This document shows positions 15,984 through 23,773 of a stretch of 64,000 nt of DNA, in pieces; the first letter of the stretch is position 1; each line of letters opens with the position of its first letter. The stretch comes from Nitrososphaerota archaeon (lineage in GTDB: Archaea > Thermoproteota > Nitrososphaeria > Nitrososphaerales > Gagatemarchaeaceae). The position numbers and the translations under genes are program-made. The stretch spans positions 124,001 through 188,000 of the forward strand of contig JACQFN010000002.1 in assembly GCA_016200045.1 (NCBI GenBank), read 5' to 3'. The notes under the pieces are model-generated. The model had not been told where the DNA came from, did no database searches, and saw only the letters and a program-made list of their open reading frames with translations.

Positions 15984-16892
15984 ATGTCAGAACCCGCGGG
16001 CAACGACGCGTCCATGGAGAAGATCAGGCAGGAGTCCATAGCCGCGGCTGAGGAGGCAATCCGAAAGGCAAGCTCCCGCCCCGACCTCCACCTCGTGCAG
16101 GCAATCCAGGCCCTGGACGACACCGACAAGTTCCTCAACGTCACCGCGACGAGGGCGGTCGAGTGGTACGGGCTCCACTTCCCGGAGCTGTTTCCGATAG
16201 TCCAGGACAACACGGCGATGTGCAGGCTGATCTCCGACCTCGGGAGGAGGGACTCCTACGAGGCAGAAGGGCTTCAGGGGAGGGGAATGACCGACAAGAA
16301 GGTCGAGGCCGTCCTCATCGCGAAGGCCCGCTCGAAGGGGGGCGAGATTTCGGACCCCGACCTTTCCAGGGTGAAGGCGTTGGCCAGCCTGGGGCTCGAG
16401 CTCAGCGGCCAGAGGGACAGGCTGAACGAGTACGTCGAGAGCATGATGAAGAAGGTAGCGCCTAACGTTTCACAGATCGCAGGGGCGACCATCGGGGCGA
16501 GGCTGATGGCGAAGGTGGGCGGGCTCGACAGGCTCGCGGTCCTCCCCGCCAGCACGATTCAGATCCTCGGAGCCGAGAAGGCGCTCTTCCGGGCTCTGCG
16601 GACCGGGTCCCGCCCACCGAAGCACGGGATCCTCTTCCAGCACCAGGAGGTCCACATGGCGCCGAAGTGGCAGAGGGGAAAGATCGCACGCACTCTGGCA
16701 AACAAGATCGCGATAGCGGCGAGGATCGACTACTACCGGGGGTCCGAAGAGCCGTCGGTGAAGGCAGGCCTGATGAAGCGGATCGAGGGGATCAAGGAGA
16801 AGTACAAGGAGCCCCCGAAGAGGCAGGAACGCCCCGAGCGGTCCCAGAGGAGGGGACGTTTCCAGCGAAGAGACAAGCCGCGCCGCCGTTGA
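15984..16892 (+). CDS. nop5: Nop5 (Nop56/58), box C/D sRNP core protein, lacking the N-terminal domain
   Basis: A 302-residue protein; archaeal Nop5 is usually near 370-410. The coiled-coil (about residues 10-150, with LVQAIQALDDTDKFLN and EWYGLHFPELFPIVQDN) and the RNA-binding Nop domain (GAEKALFRAL, PKHGILFQHQEV, RGKIARTLANKIAIAARID) are intact, and a basic tail follows. The usual fibrillarin-binding N-terminal domain of about 100 residues is missing and is not encoded directly upstream. The start is ATG 15984, with a TATA-like CTTTAACC about 33 nt upstream. Its stop overlaps the fibrillarin start. Confidence 0.93.
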   Translation: MSEPAGNDASMEKIRQESIAAAEEAIRKASSRPDLHLVQAIQALDDTDKFLNVTATRAVEWYGLHFPELFPIVQDNTAMCRLISDLGRRDSYEAEGLQGRGMTDKKVEAVLIAKARSKGGEISDPDLSRVKALASLGLELSGQRDRLNEYVESMMKKVAPNVSQIAGATIGARLMAKVGGLDRLAVLPASTIQILGAEKALFRALRTGSRPPKHGILFQHQEVHMAPKWQRGKIARTLANKIAIAARIDYYRGSEEPSVKAGLMKRIEGIKEKYKEPPKRQERPERSQRRGRFQRRDKPRRR

Positions 16893-17542
16893 GCGCAATA
16901 AGAAGGGAGGAGAGGGGAGGGAGGACAGTCCTCCTCACTAAGAGCCTCCTCAGGGGGGACAGGGTCTACAACGAGGAGCTGGTAGAGATCGAAGGCGAGG
17001 AATACCGCACCTGGGACCCGTTCAGAAGCAAGCTCGCCGCTGCGATACTCAGGGGCCTCCCCGACGACGTTGTCCGGCCCGGGGACAGGGTCCTGTACCT
17101 CGGGACGTCGACCGGGACCACCCCATCCCACGTGTCGGACATAGTGGGGGGGTCGGGACTTGTGGTCGGGGTCGAGCTCTCCGCGAGGGTCGCGAGGGAG
17201 TTCGTGGAGAACGTGGCGCGGAAGAGGAAGAACGTCATACCTTTCGTGGCCGATGCCCGCGACCCTACGAAGTACTCGATTACGAAAGTGGATGTCGTGT
17301 ACTGCGACATCGCCCAGCAGGACCAGACAGAGATAGCCCTGGAGAACTGCAGGCAGCTCCTCCGCGACGGCGGAACGCTGCTTCTGGTCGTGAAGGCGAG
17401 GAGCATCGACGTCCTGAAGGAGCCGGAGGACGTCTTCAGGGAAGAGAAACGCAAGTTGGAGGTGGCCGGGTTTAGGGTAGCGAAGGTCGTAGACCTGGCC
17501 CCCTTCGACAAGGACCACGCGATGATCTTGGCCGCTTCCTAG
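16889..17542 (+). CDS. flpA: Fibrillarin-like rRNA/tRNA 2'-O-methyltransferase
   Basis: About 217 residues. Fibrillarin is the methyltransferase of box C/D sRNPs and methylates ribose 2'-OH guided by sRNA, using S-adenosylmethionine. Motifs are VLYLGTSTGTTPSHVSDIVG (SAM site), VVGVELSARVAREFV, VDVVYCDIAQQDQTEI and LLLVVKARSIDV with the catalytic lysine. The start is TTG 16889, overlapping the nop5 stop (TTGA); no better start gives the conserved N-terminus. It is co-transcribed with nop5 and convergent with rnhB by 4 bases. Confidence 0.96.
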   Translation: MSAIRREERGGRTVLLTKSLLRGDRVYNEELVEIEGEEYRTWDPFRSKLAAAILRGLPDDVVRPGDRVLYLGTSTGTTPSHVSDIVGGSGLVVGVELSARVAREFVENVARKRKNVIPFVADARDPTKYSITKVDVVYCDIAQQDQTEIALENCRQLLRDGGTLLLVVKARSIDVLKEPEDVFREEKRKLEVAGFRVAKVVDLAPFDKDHAMILAAS

Positions 17543-18195
17543 AACGAGGCCAGCAGCGCCTGCTCGAAACGCCCCCACGACTTCCAGCTTCGCCGGGCAT
17601 AGTCAGGTGGGCTGTAGCCTCCGCGCATCTTCTCCATGAAGAAGACCCTTGTGCGGGGGTCGGACGGATAGCCTGACCCGAAGTTGCCGTACTTCTTGCG
17701 GAGCCCGTCGACCGCCTGGTCCCGCTCGACCTTGGCTATGATCGAAGCGGCCGAGACGACCGGGAAGTCCCTGTCGGCCTTGTGCACCGCCTTGACCCTG
17801 CAGGGGACATTCAGGTTCTCCGCTATGTTGTCGCGGAACCTGGCAGGGCTCGAGTCAGACGCGTCGACCGTGACCTCGGCCGCCTCCAGCCTGTCGATGA
17901 CCTTCGCGAAGTACACCGCCTCCAGGTAGTTCAGCTTCCGGTACTTCTTCCCTGTCCTCACGACGTGGTCTATCTCTGACGGCTCGATCCCGACCGACTG
18001 GACGCTGGCGCAGACCCTCAGTATCTCCGGGTAGAGCGACTCCCTTCGCCGGGGCGACAGCTTCTTCGAGTCGCGGACCCCGAGCGACTTCAGCTCCTCG
18101 AGGCCCTCCTTGTCGACCGCGACGCCTGCCACCACGAGCGGCCCGAGAAGGCAGCCACGCCCCGCCTCGTCGATGCCACCGAGGAGCGGACCCAT
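17539..18195 (-). CDS. rnhB: Ribonuclease HII
   Basis: A 218-residue RNase HII that cuts the RNA strand of RNA-DNA hybrids and removes single ribonucleotides from DNA. The active-site start GGIDEAGRGCLLGPLVVAG supplies Asp and Glu; VRDSKKLSPRRRE and VVSAASIIAKVERD are further family motifs, the latter bearing the last catalytic Asp. The start is ATG 18195. The 3' end overlaps the fibrillarin stop by 4 bases in convergent orientation. Confidence 0.96.
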   Translation of the reverse strand: MGPLLGGIDEAGRGCLLGPLVVAGVAVDKEGLEELKSLGVRDSKKLSPRRRESLYPEILRVCASVQSVGIEPSEIDHVVRTGKKYRKLNYLEAVYFAKVIDRLEAAEVTVDASDSSPARFRDNIAENLNVPCRVKAVHKADRDFPVVSAASIIAKVERDQAVDGLRKKYGNFGSGYPSDPRTRVFFMEKMRGGYSPPDYARRSWKSWGRFEQALLASF

Positions 18196-18220
18196 GGCAC
18201 ATCGCGGGTGCTTCGTCGGG

Positions 18221-18772
18221 TTAACTAGCTTTCGGACCCCCGGCCGCTGCCAGGAGGGCGGACGAAAGCTGGTCAGTCACGTCGTCCCGGTTCATGGTGG
18301 TGAGCTCGAAGGACTCGGTCGCGGACGCCCTCACCCCGTTCAGGAGTTCGTCGTCGAGCCTCTCGTGGACCACCACGAGGACCGGCTTCCCCGAGTCGAG
18401 GCTCGCCTTGACCCCCCTCCTGAACTCAGGGCTCGTCAGCTCCATGGGGCCCAGCTCGTCGATCACGATCACCTCGGCGCGGGCCGCGGCGTCTGAGAGC
18501 CCCCTTGCCCCGATGGACGCAAGGTCCTTCAGGTTGACGCGGTATCGTCCGACCTTCGGCCCGAACGGAGCGTCCAGAGAGGCGAGCTCCCCCTGGGTCC
18601 CGTTGGTGAGGTCCCTGAGCTCGAACCCGATGCGCGCTCCTTTCTTGCGCCTCTCAGAAGTGACGCAACCCCCGACGATCACCCCGGCGCTCTTCAGCCT
18701 CAGTACGACCTTCGAAACGAGGGTCGACTTCCCCACCCCGGGGGGACCCGTCACAACCCAGACCCCTTTCAA
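18221..18772 (-). CDS. THEP1-type nucleoside-triphosphatase
   Basis: About 183 residues. Walker A is VTGPPGVGKSTLVSKV, followed by GGCVTSERRKKGARIGFEL and Walker B VIVIDELGPMEL. This matches the THEP1/NTPase family, which hydrolyses NTPs in vitro; the cellular role is unclear. The frame continues upstream as antisense of trm1; TTG 18772 gives the family N-terminus (KGVWVVTGPPG) and lies about 28 nt from a TATA-like ACTTATC (minus) near 18799-18805. It is divergent from trm1 and upstream of rnhB. Confidence 0.9.
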   Translation of the reverse strand: MKGVWVVTGPPGVGKSTLVSKVVLRLKSAGVIVGGCVTSERRKKGARIGFELRDLTNGTQGELASLDAPFGPKVGRYRVNLKDLASIGARGLSDAAARAEVIVIDELGPMELTSPEFRRGVKASLDSGKPVLVVVHERLDDELLNGVRASATESFELTTMNRDDVTDQLSSALLAAAGGPKAS

Positions 18773-18834
18773 TCCGCGACGGGGCGCGGCGCGGGGCGAG
18801 ATAAGTTCAGCCCTGACGGGGGTGAGCCTCGAAT

Positions 18835-18843
18835 CGTTTAACA
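18835..18843 (+). promoter_or_regulatory. TATA-like box of trm1
   Basis: CGTTTAACA is centred about 28 nt upstream of GTG 18867. It selects this GTG over the earlier in-frame GTG at 18822 and implies a leaderless mRNA. A separate minus-strand box at 18799-18805 serves the THEP1 gene. Confidence 0.5.
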
Positions 18844-18866
18844 GCAGTCCGCCTCGGAATTCACCC

Positions 18867-20009
18867 GTGCAGGTCGTCCGGACGGTGGAAGGGAGGACCA
18901 CTCTCGCGGTCCCCAGGGCGAGCCTTGAACGGAAGGTCCCTCCCACCGCCCCTGTCTTCTTCAACCCCGCGGCATCCACCAACAGAGACGTCACCGTTGC
19001 CCTGACGCAGGCTTCAGAGGGGAAGTCGTTCTGCGATGCAATGGCCGGAGTGGGGGCCCGGGGGGTCCGGGTGGCGAACGAGGTCACCAGGGGGATGAGC
19101 GTGACCATGGTCGACCTGAACGGGGGGTCGTTGCGGCTCGCGAGAAGCAGCGCGAGGATCAACGGAGTGGGCGGGAGGTGCAGTTTCAGCAAGGGGGACG
19201 CGAGCGTCTTCCTTCATTCGGTCGGGGGAAAGGACGCCCGTTTTGATTTCGTCGACGTCGACCCTTTCGGGTCCCCCGCACGCTTCATCCAGCCACTGCT
19301 CAACGCGGTCGCCGACGGGGGGATCGCCTCCGTGACTGCGACGGACACGGCGGTCTTGTGCGGGGTGCACCCCGAGACGTCGAGACGCAGGTACGGCTCC
19401 GTTCCGCTGAACAACGAGTTTCACCACGAAACCGGGGTCCGAATCCTGATGGACGCTTGCAGGAGGCAGGCGGCCGTCCTCGACCTGGGGATATCCCCGG
19501 TGGCGGCCCACAGCACGAGGCACTACATCCGGGCCTATTTTCGGGTGCTTGTGGGGGCGTCAAGTGCGGAGGCGTCGTCCAGGAACGAGGGGTTCGTCGT
19601 GGCGTGCGGCGAGTGCGGTGAGAGAAGCGTCAGGAGGGAGAGGGTTGCGACCTGCCCTTCGTGCGGGAAAAAAGCGAAGTGCGCCGGACCCCTCTGGACG
19701 GGGCGGCTGACCGAGAAGAAGACCGTCGAGAAGGCAGCGCGCGTCGCGTTGAAGCTCGGGTTCTCGGAGGCTGAGAAAGTGCTGAGTGCGCTCCCTCCCG
19801 CAGACCCGATGCCTCCGTGGAGCTTCAGCCTCGAGCGGGTCTGTTCCGGCCTCGGAGTTCCGAGCGTCCAGTTCTCAGAGGTTGAAGATAGGCTGCGTGC
19901 AAATGGCTTCGGGGCTGCACGGCAGCCTTTCGAGCTCCTGGGATTGAAGACCGACGCGGGGTACGCGGAGGTAGTCGCAGCGGTCAGGGATGCGGCTAGG
20001 AATCGATAG
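18867..20009 (+). CDS. trm1: tRNA (guanine26-N2)-dimethyltransferase Trm1
   Basis: About 380 residues. Trm1 dimethylates G26 of tRNA using S-adenosylmethionine. Family motifs are PVFFNPAASTNRDVTVALTQ, FCDAMAGVGARGVRVANEV and FDFVDVDPFGSPARFIQPLL (catalytic Asp-Pro-Phe-Gly), and a zinc-ribbon-like CGECGERSVRRERVATCPSC in the C-terminal domain. The open frame reaches far upstream, but that part is antisense to the THEP1 gene. GTG 18867 fits the family N-terminus and the TATA box. The 3' end overlaps rlmE by 14 bases, convergent. Confidence 0.96.
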   Translation: MQVVRTVEGRTTLAVPRASLERKVPPTAPVFFNPAASTNRDVTVALTQASEGKSFCDAMAGVGARGVRVANEVTRGMSVTMVDLNGGSLRLARSSARINGVGGRCSFSKGDASVFLHSVGGKDARFDFVDVDPFGSPARFIQPLLNAVADGGIASVTATDTAVLCGVHPETSRRRYGSVPLNNEFHHETGVRILMDACRRQAAVLDLGISPVAAHSTRHYIRAYFRVLVGASSAEASSRNEGFVVACGECGERSVRRERVATCPSCGKKAKCAGPLWTGRLTEKKTVEKAARVALKLGFSEAEKVLSALPPADPMPPWSFSLERVCSGLGVPSVQFSEVEDRLRANGFGAARQPFELLGLKTDAGYAEVVAAVRDAARNR

Positions 20010-20619
20010 CCGGCCTGGTCGAGACTCCCTTCCACCCTTCGCAGTAGTAGTACAGCTCAGAGCTCGCGCTCCTGCTCGCGGCAGGCTTCAGGACCCTGAC
20101 CACGGCGAACCTCGACCTGAACTCCTCCCTCACTTCCGCGGAGCGCTCTCCCTCGAAGAGCTTGAAGAACCCCTTGCCGTTCCTCCTGAGGAGGGTCTCG
20201 GAGAGCCCCAGGACCCGCAGCGTGAGGTCTACCTGCCTGATCTGGTCGAGCTCCCAGACCCCTGACACAGAGGGGGCGATGTCCGAAAGGACGACGTCGG
20301 CCCTGCCTCCGAGGAGCCCCTCGACCTCTTCTGCCACCTTCGGGTCGTTGACGTCGATGGCGAGCGTCGCGACGTTCTCGTCTTTTAGCCGGACTTCGTT
20401 CAGGTCCACCCCCACCACCCGGCCATCAGGGCCCACGAAGCCGGCCGCCGCCTGCACCCACCCGCCAGGAGCGGCCCCGAAGTCGACGACCCTGTCCCCT
20501 TCGCGGATGAACCTGTACTTCTCGTTGGCCTCTATCAGCTTGAACGCGGCCCTGCTCTTGAACCCCTGTTCCTTCGCTAGCCTCCGGTAGAGGTCTTTCT
20601 TCGCCTCGTGGAGCCTCAT
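19996..20619 (-). CDS. rlmE: FtsJ/RlmE-family 23S rRNA ribose 2'-O-methyltransferase
   Basis: A 207-residue RrmJ-fold methyltransferase. The first catalytic lysine lies in KSRAAFKLIEANEKYRFI. The SAM site is VVDFGAAPGGWVQAAAGFVG, the Asp is in DVVLSDIAPSVSG, and the second Lys is in KGFFKLFEGE. It methylates 2'-OH of a uridine in large-subunit rRNA in the bacterial case; the archaeal target is inferred. The start is ATG 20619. It lies downstream of the TFE-beta-like gene on the same strand, separated by 119 bases. Confidence 0.94.
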   Translation of the reverse strand: MRLHEAKKDLYRRLAKEQGFKSRAAFKLIEANEKYRFIREGDRVVDFGAAPGGWVQAAAGFVGPDGRVVGVDLNEVRLKDENVATLAIDVNDPKVAEEVEGLLGGRADVVLSDIAPSVSGVWELDQIRQVDLTLRVLGLSETLLRRNGKGFFKLFEGERSAEVREEFRSRFAVVRVLKPAASRSASSELYYYCEGWKGVSTRPAIDS

Positions 20620-20738
20620 TTCTCGAGCGCCTCATTTGCGGCAGGGCAGGAAGGAGGGGCCTGAGAGGCCGAAGTCCTCTTCTTGGCTGCGGTGGCGAAG
20701 GCTTCTACGATCTGGCCTGCGGACACGACTGGGTGTCT

Positions 20739-21269
20739 CTATCTAGCCGCTAAAGCGTTTTCCTCTGCGACCGGGGCGCGCGCGGCCCGCGCTTCCTGGA
20801 TCACCCACGGGCCTATCCATGGGCAGATGTACGGGCTGATCTCCCCGTCGACCGAGCACTTGGACTCGAACTGGCAGACGATGCAGGGCGCCTTCTCGAT
20901 CGATGTCATGTCAGTCGGGAAGCGGAGAGGGGTGAGCTTGTAGGTCCATCTCCCCTCCTCGAGGACTTTCACTCTCCCGATGAGGCCCCTGCGTTCGAGC
21001 CTGATCGCGAGCCTGGACCCGTCTCTGCTTGTGAGCCGAAGCTCCTTCCATATCTCGCTCTGAAGGACGCCGTCGCGGCCGCGTTCGACCACGAGCTTGT
21101 AGACGCGGGAAGTGAGGTCGACCAGCTCCTCCTCTGTCCGCTCGACCGGTTCCTCGGGCTCCTCCCTCCGGGGTGGCTTCGCCTTCGGGGCTCCCTTCAC
21201 GGCTGGCCTTTGTGCCTTCTTGTGCTGAGGCTTCTGCTTGTGCCTCGCCGCCTTCTTCTTGGGGGTCAC
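20739..21269 (-). CDS. TFE-beta / RPC34-like transcription factor with Fe-S type cysteine cluster
   Basis: About 176 residues. A basic, disordered N-terminus (residues 1-40) leads to a winged helix (residues about 50-115, VYKLVVERGRDGVLQSEIW) and a C-terminal cysteine cluster CIVCQFESKCSVDGEISPYI-C. This combination is known from archaeal TFE-beta, the homologue of Pol III subunit RPC34/RPC39, which binds a 4Fe-4S cluster and acts with TFE-alpha in promoter opening. The start is GTG 21269, overlapping the tfb stop as GTGA, so it is coupled to tfb. Identification rests on architecture and context. Confidence 0.85.
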   Translation of the reverse strand: MTPKKKAARHKQKPQHKKAQRPAVKGAPKAKPPRREEPEEPVERTEEELVDLTSRVYKLVVERGRDGVLQSEIWKELRLTSRDGSRLAIRLERRGLIGRVKVLEEGRWTYKLTPLRFPTDMTSIEKAPCIVCQFESKCSVDGEISPYICPWIGPWVIQEARAARAPVAEENALAAR

Positions 21270-22222
21270 TTGGCCGGACCGAACTCCTGCCTTATCACGA
21301 AGTTGTCCAGGATCTCGCGGCACCTGTTGCGGACGGTCACTTCGGTCACTTCCGCCGCCTCCGCGACCTCCCGCTGCGGGATGTGCTGGCCGATCATCAC
21401 GGAGGAAAGGTAGACGTATGCGGCCGCGAGCCCGGCAGGGGCCTTCCCGCTCGAGATCTTCGAGTCGGCGGTGCTCCCCGACAGCTTGAGGGCGAGGTGC
21501 TCGACCCTCGCGTCGATCTTCGCCGTGTTGATCAGCTTGGAGATGTACTTCTCCACCGACGGCGGCGGGACGTATTCCTTCTCGACCTCTTTGAGAACGA
21601 GCCGGAAGTATCGCGCGACGCTACCCTTCTCCATCCCCGAGGCCCTGGCGACCTCCTTCAGCGTCCTTGAAACCCCGCACTTCCTGCACGCCAGGTAGAC
21701 CGTCGCTGCGGTCATCCCTATGATCGACTTGCTCTTCGCGACCTTCATCTTTGCGGAAGTCCTGTAGATCTGGGCAGCCGTCTCCGCGACGTTGTCCGGA
21801 AGGTTCAGCGACTCGCAGAGCTCGTTTATCTTCGACAGAACGTTGGAGAGCCCCCTCTCCTCGCTGTTGATAGTCCTGGTCCGGCTCTGCCACTTCCGCA
21901 TCTTCTCGACGGTCGCCCTCATCGCAGGGTCGAGGTATCTTCCGTGCGAGTCCCGCATCGTCCTGCTGATCTCCGTCGTAAGGCCGAAGTCGTGGAGCGA
22001 AAGGGTGGTCGGCGCCCCGACCCTCACCCTCTTGTTCTTCTCTTCTAGGTCCATCGCCTTCCACTCGGGTCCTTCGTCTGCCGGCGCGAAGGTGACGTAG
22101 CCGCACGACGGGCAGACCTGCTCTCCCTTCTCCAGGTCCCCGATCAGCTTGTTCCCGCACACAGGGCAGGAGGTCTTGAACCCGTCGTCGCTTCTGGTGT
22201 GCCAAAGGCTCAAGACATTCAC
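21266..22222 (-). CDS. tfb: Transcription initiation factor TFB (TFIIB homologue)
   Basis: About 318 residues. The N-terminal zinc ribbon (CPVCGNKLIGDLEKGEQVCP-SC) is followed by a B-reader/linker segment (residues about 50-100) and two cyclin repeats (around 115-205 and 215-310). The last repeat ends with a helix-turn-helix (QREVAEAAEVTEVTVRNRCR) that contacts the BRE. TFB bridges TBP-DNA and RNA polymerase. GTG 22222 overlaps the gar1 stop (GTGA), so this start is preferred. Order gar1-tfb-TFE-beta on one transcript links initiation factors together. Confidence 0.96.
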   Translation of the reverse strand: MNVLSLWHTRSDDGFKTSCPVCGNKLIGDLEKGEQVCPSCGYVTFAPADEGPEWKAMDLEEKNKRVRVGAPTTLSLHDFGLTTEISRTMRDSHGRYLDPAMRATVEKMRKWQSRTRTINSEERGLSNVLSKINELCESLNLPDNVAETAAQIYRTSAKMKVAKSKSIIGMTAATVYLACRKCGVSRTLKEVARASGMEKGSVARYFRLVLKEVEKEYVPPPSVEKYISKLINTAKIDARVEHLALKLSGSTADSKISSGKAPAGLAAAYVYLSSVMIGQHIPQREVAEAAEVTEVTVRNRCREILDNFVIRQEFGPAK

Positions 22223-22467
22223 CCGGTAGAATACACAGGGTCCCCGGGCTTTCCGAGCCTGCCGGTGGAGACCGCGACCGACGCGTACGGAGAACGGACA
22301 GGACCGATAAGCTCTACCACCCGGCCGAGCTTCTTCCCTCTGTCGTCGAGGACGAAGGAACCGGGCTTTACTTCCTTTGAAAGGCGGACGATGAGTCGAC
22401 CGCTCTTGGCTTGATGGAGCAGGACGCCGACTTGCAACAAGAGAAGTCGCGGAACTACTTCCGACAT
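22219..22467 (-). CDS. gar1: Gar1, H/ACA sRNP component
   Basis: An 82-residue protein. The six-stranded barrel core includes KPGSFVLDDRGKKLGRVVEL followed by IGPVRSPYASVAVS, typical of Gar1. Gar1 joins Cbf5, Nop10 and L7Ae in the pseudouridylation RNP. The start is ATG 22467, immediately after the srp19 stop. The gene is coupled to tfb downstream by a 4-base overlap, an arrangement common in archaea. Confidence 0.93.
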   Translation of the reverse strand: MSEVVPRLLLLQVGVLLHQAKSGRLIVRLSKEVKPGSFVLDDRGKKLGRVVELIGPVRSPYASVAVSTGRLGKPGDPVYSTG

Positions 22468-22806
22468 TTAAGGCTTCGCAGTTTTTTCGTGTCTTTTCTG
22501 GCCGGGCTGTTGAGCCTTCACTCCGCGTCCTCGGACAGACGACAGCTCCTTTGCGACCCTCATCAGCAGAGCCTGCTTCGGCTTCGACTTGCGGACAGAA
22601 ACGTAGCCTGAATCCTTTGCCGGCGACCCGGGATACCGGGCTCCCTGGGCCAGGGGCTGGAGGTTGAGCTTCCTGCACGCCTCCTCCAGCTCAAGTACTG
22701 TGGGTGCCTTCGTCGCAGAGCTGAGAGGAACCCGCCTCCCCTCGCTCCGCTTGAGCTCTGAGTTGAAGTATTCCAGCCAGAAGACGTATCGCTCGTATTC
22801 CTTCAT
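22468..22806 (-). CDS. srp19: Signal recognition particle 19 kDa protein
   Basis: A 112-residue SRP19 homologue that binds helices 6 and 8 of 7S RNA and helps SRP54 assemble. Sequence landmarks are YFNSELKRSEGRRVPLSSAT, TVLELEEACRKLNLQPL and a basic C-terminal half (KDSGYVSVRKSKPKQALLMR). The start is ATG 22806, overlapping the rps8e stop as ATGA. The C-terminal tail is Lys/Arg/Gln rich. Confidence 0.9.
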   Translation of the reverse strand: MKEYERYVFWLEYFNSELKRSEGRRVPLSSATKAPTVLELEEACRKLNLQPLAQGARYPGSPAKDSGYVSVRKSKPKQALLMRVAKELSSVRGRGVKAQQPGQKRHEKTAKP

Positions 22807-23186
22807 TTCTTGGTGAGGACCGCGTTGACCACGCCGTCGTCTGTCGGACGCGAGGTCACCATAGCCTCACCTGCCTCTGTTTCGATGACCGCGCCTCTCG
22901 TGATCACCCCCCTGCGCTCGTAGTCCCTGTTCGCCGGGCTCTTCTTGACCCTGAGAATCTTGGAGCGGACTCCCTTTCCGGTTCCATCCGAAACGTTGGC
23001 CATGTCTGCGCTGACGAGCCCGGTGGAGACGCTCCCCCCCCTCCTCCTCGAAGCGCGCATGCTGGTCTCCCCGACGACCGGTTCGATCGCGTATCCGTCC
23101 CTCTCGAACGCTCTCCTCCCTCTTTGCGGCCTCGACCTCCCTCCAGTCGCCTTCCGCTTCGTCAGGTTTTCGATCGCTCTTGTCAA
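22803..23186 (-). CDS. rps8e: Ribosomal protein S8e
   Basis: A 127-residue small-subunit protein. The conserved start region is RKATGGRSRPQRGRRAFER; the middle has GKGVRSKILRVKKSPANRDY and the end is EAMVTSRPTDDGVVNAVLTK. The start is TTG 23186; homologues begin at this point. A TATA-like GCTTAAC (minus) lies near 23225-23231, giving a short leader. It is the first gene of the S8e-SRP19-Gar1-TFB-TFE-beta transcript, linking ribosome, SRP, RNA modification and transcription. Confidence 0.96.
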   Translation of the reverse strand: MTRAIENLTKRKATGGRSRPQRGRRAFERDGYAIEPVVGETSMRASRRRGGSVSTGLVSADMANVSDGTGKGVRSKILRVKKSPANRDYERRGVITRGAVIETEAGEAMVTSRPTDDGVVNAVLTKK

Positions 23187-23224
23187 TCTGAAGGACTGTT
23201 TTGCTCGCCCTCGTCCGGCGGGTG

Positions 23225-23773
23225 TTAAGCGTTTCTGGGGAGCGTTAGGGTCCGGCCCTCCAGCTGCCGCTTCATCGAGGGGATGTCCATGCTCAGGCCG
23301 AAATACTCGGAGAACCTCCCCGTAGTCCTGTACGCCCTCCCCCTTCCCTGCCGCTCGGCCGCGATGAAACCGACCTCCTCGAGTTCCCTGATGTGCTGGT
23401 ATACCGTTGAGGACCTCCGGAGTACGAGCTCGCTCGTCGGGATGGGTTGGAAGTATGCTATGTAGGACAGGGTCTTCAGCGACGCCCTCGAGAGAAGGGG
23501 CCTCGTCGCGAACTTGCGCGCGACCTGGGTGTACTGCGCCTTGAGCTGCATCGCGAACCTGGGGCCGCCGTACTCGACCACCTCGACGGACTTCATCGAT
23601 GAGTTGACCGCCTTCGCAATGTCCCGGGCGATGGCGACCGCCTTTCGTTCAGACGTCGTGCCGGCGACCTTCGCGAGCTGGCCCGGGTCCAGAGGTCTCC
23701 CCGATGCGTAGAGGGCGGCCTCGACCCGCGCGACCATCTCCCGCTGGGTCGGCTCCTTGTCCTGCTCACTCAA
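23225..23773 (-). CDS. scpB: Segregation and condensation protein ScpB
   Basis: About 182 residues with two winged-helix domains, the first at residues about 8-75 (EMVARVEAALYASGRPLDPG) and the second at about 95-160 (TLSYIAYFQPIPTSELVLRR). ScpB bridges ScpA in the SMC complex that organises chromosomes. TTG 23773 overlaps the end of scpA and gives the usual N-terminus; the upstream part of the frame is shadow. It is the last gene of smc-scpA-scpB. Confidence 0.92.
   Translation of the reverse strand: MSEQDKEPTQREMVARVEAALYASGRPLDPGQLAKVAGTTSERKAVAIARDIAKAVNSSMKSVEVVEYGGPRFAMQLKAQYTQVARKFATRPLLSRASLKTLSYIAYFQPIPTSELVLRRSSTVYQHIRELEEVGFIAAERQGRGRAYRTTGRFSEYFGLSMDIPSMKRQLEGRTLTLPRNA

Noticed and set aside
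18294-18866. Long upstream extension of the trm1 frame
   Set aside because: It is antisense to the THEP1-type NTPase gene, whose Walker motifs are clear; trm1 starts at the TATA-supported GTG.
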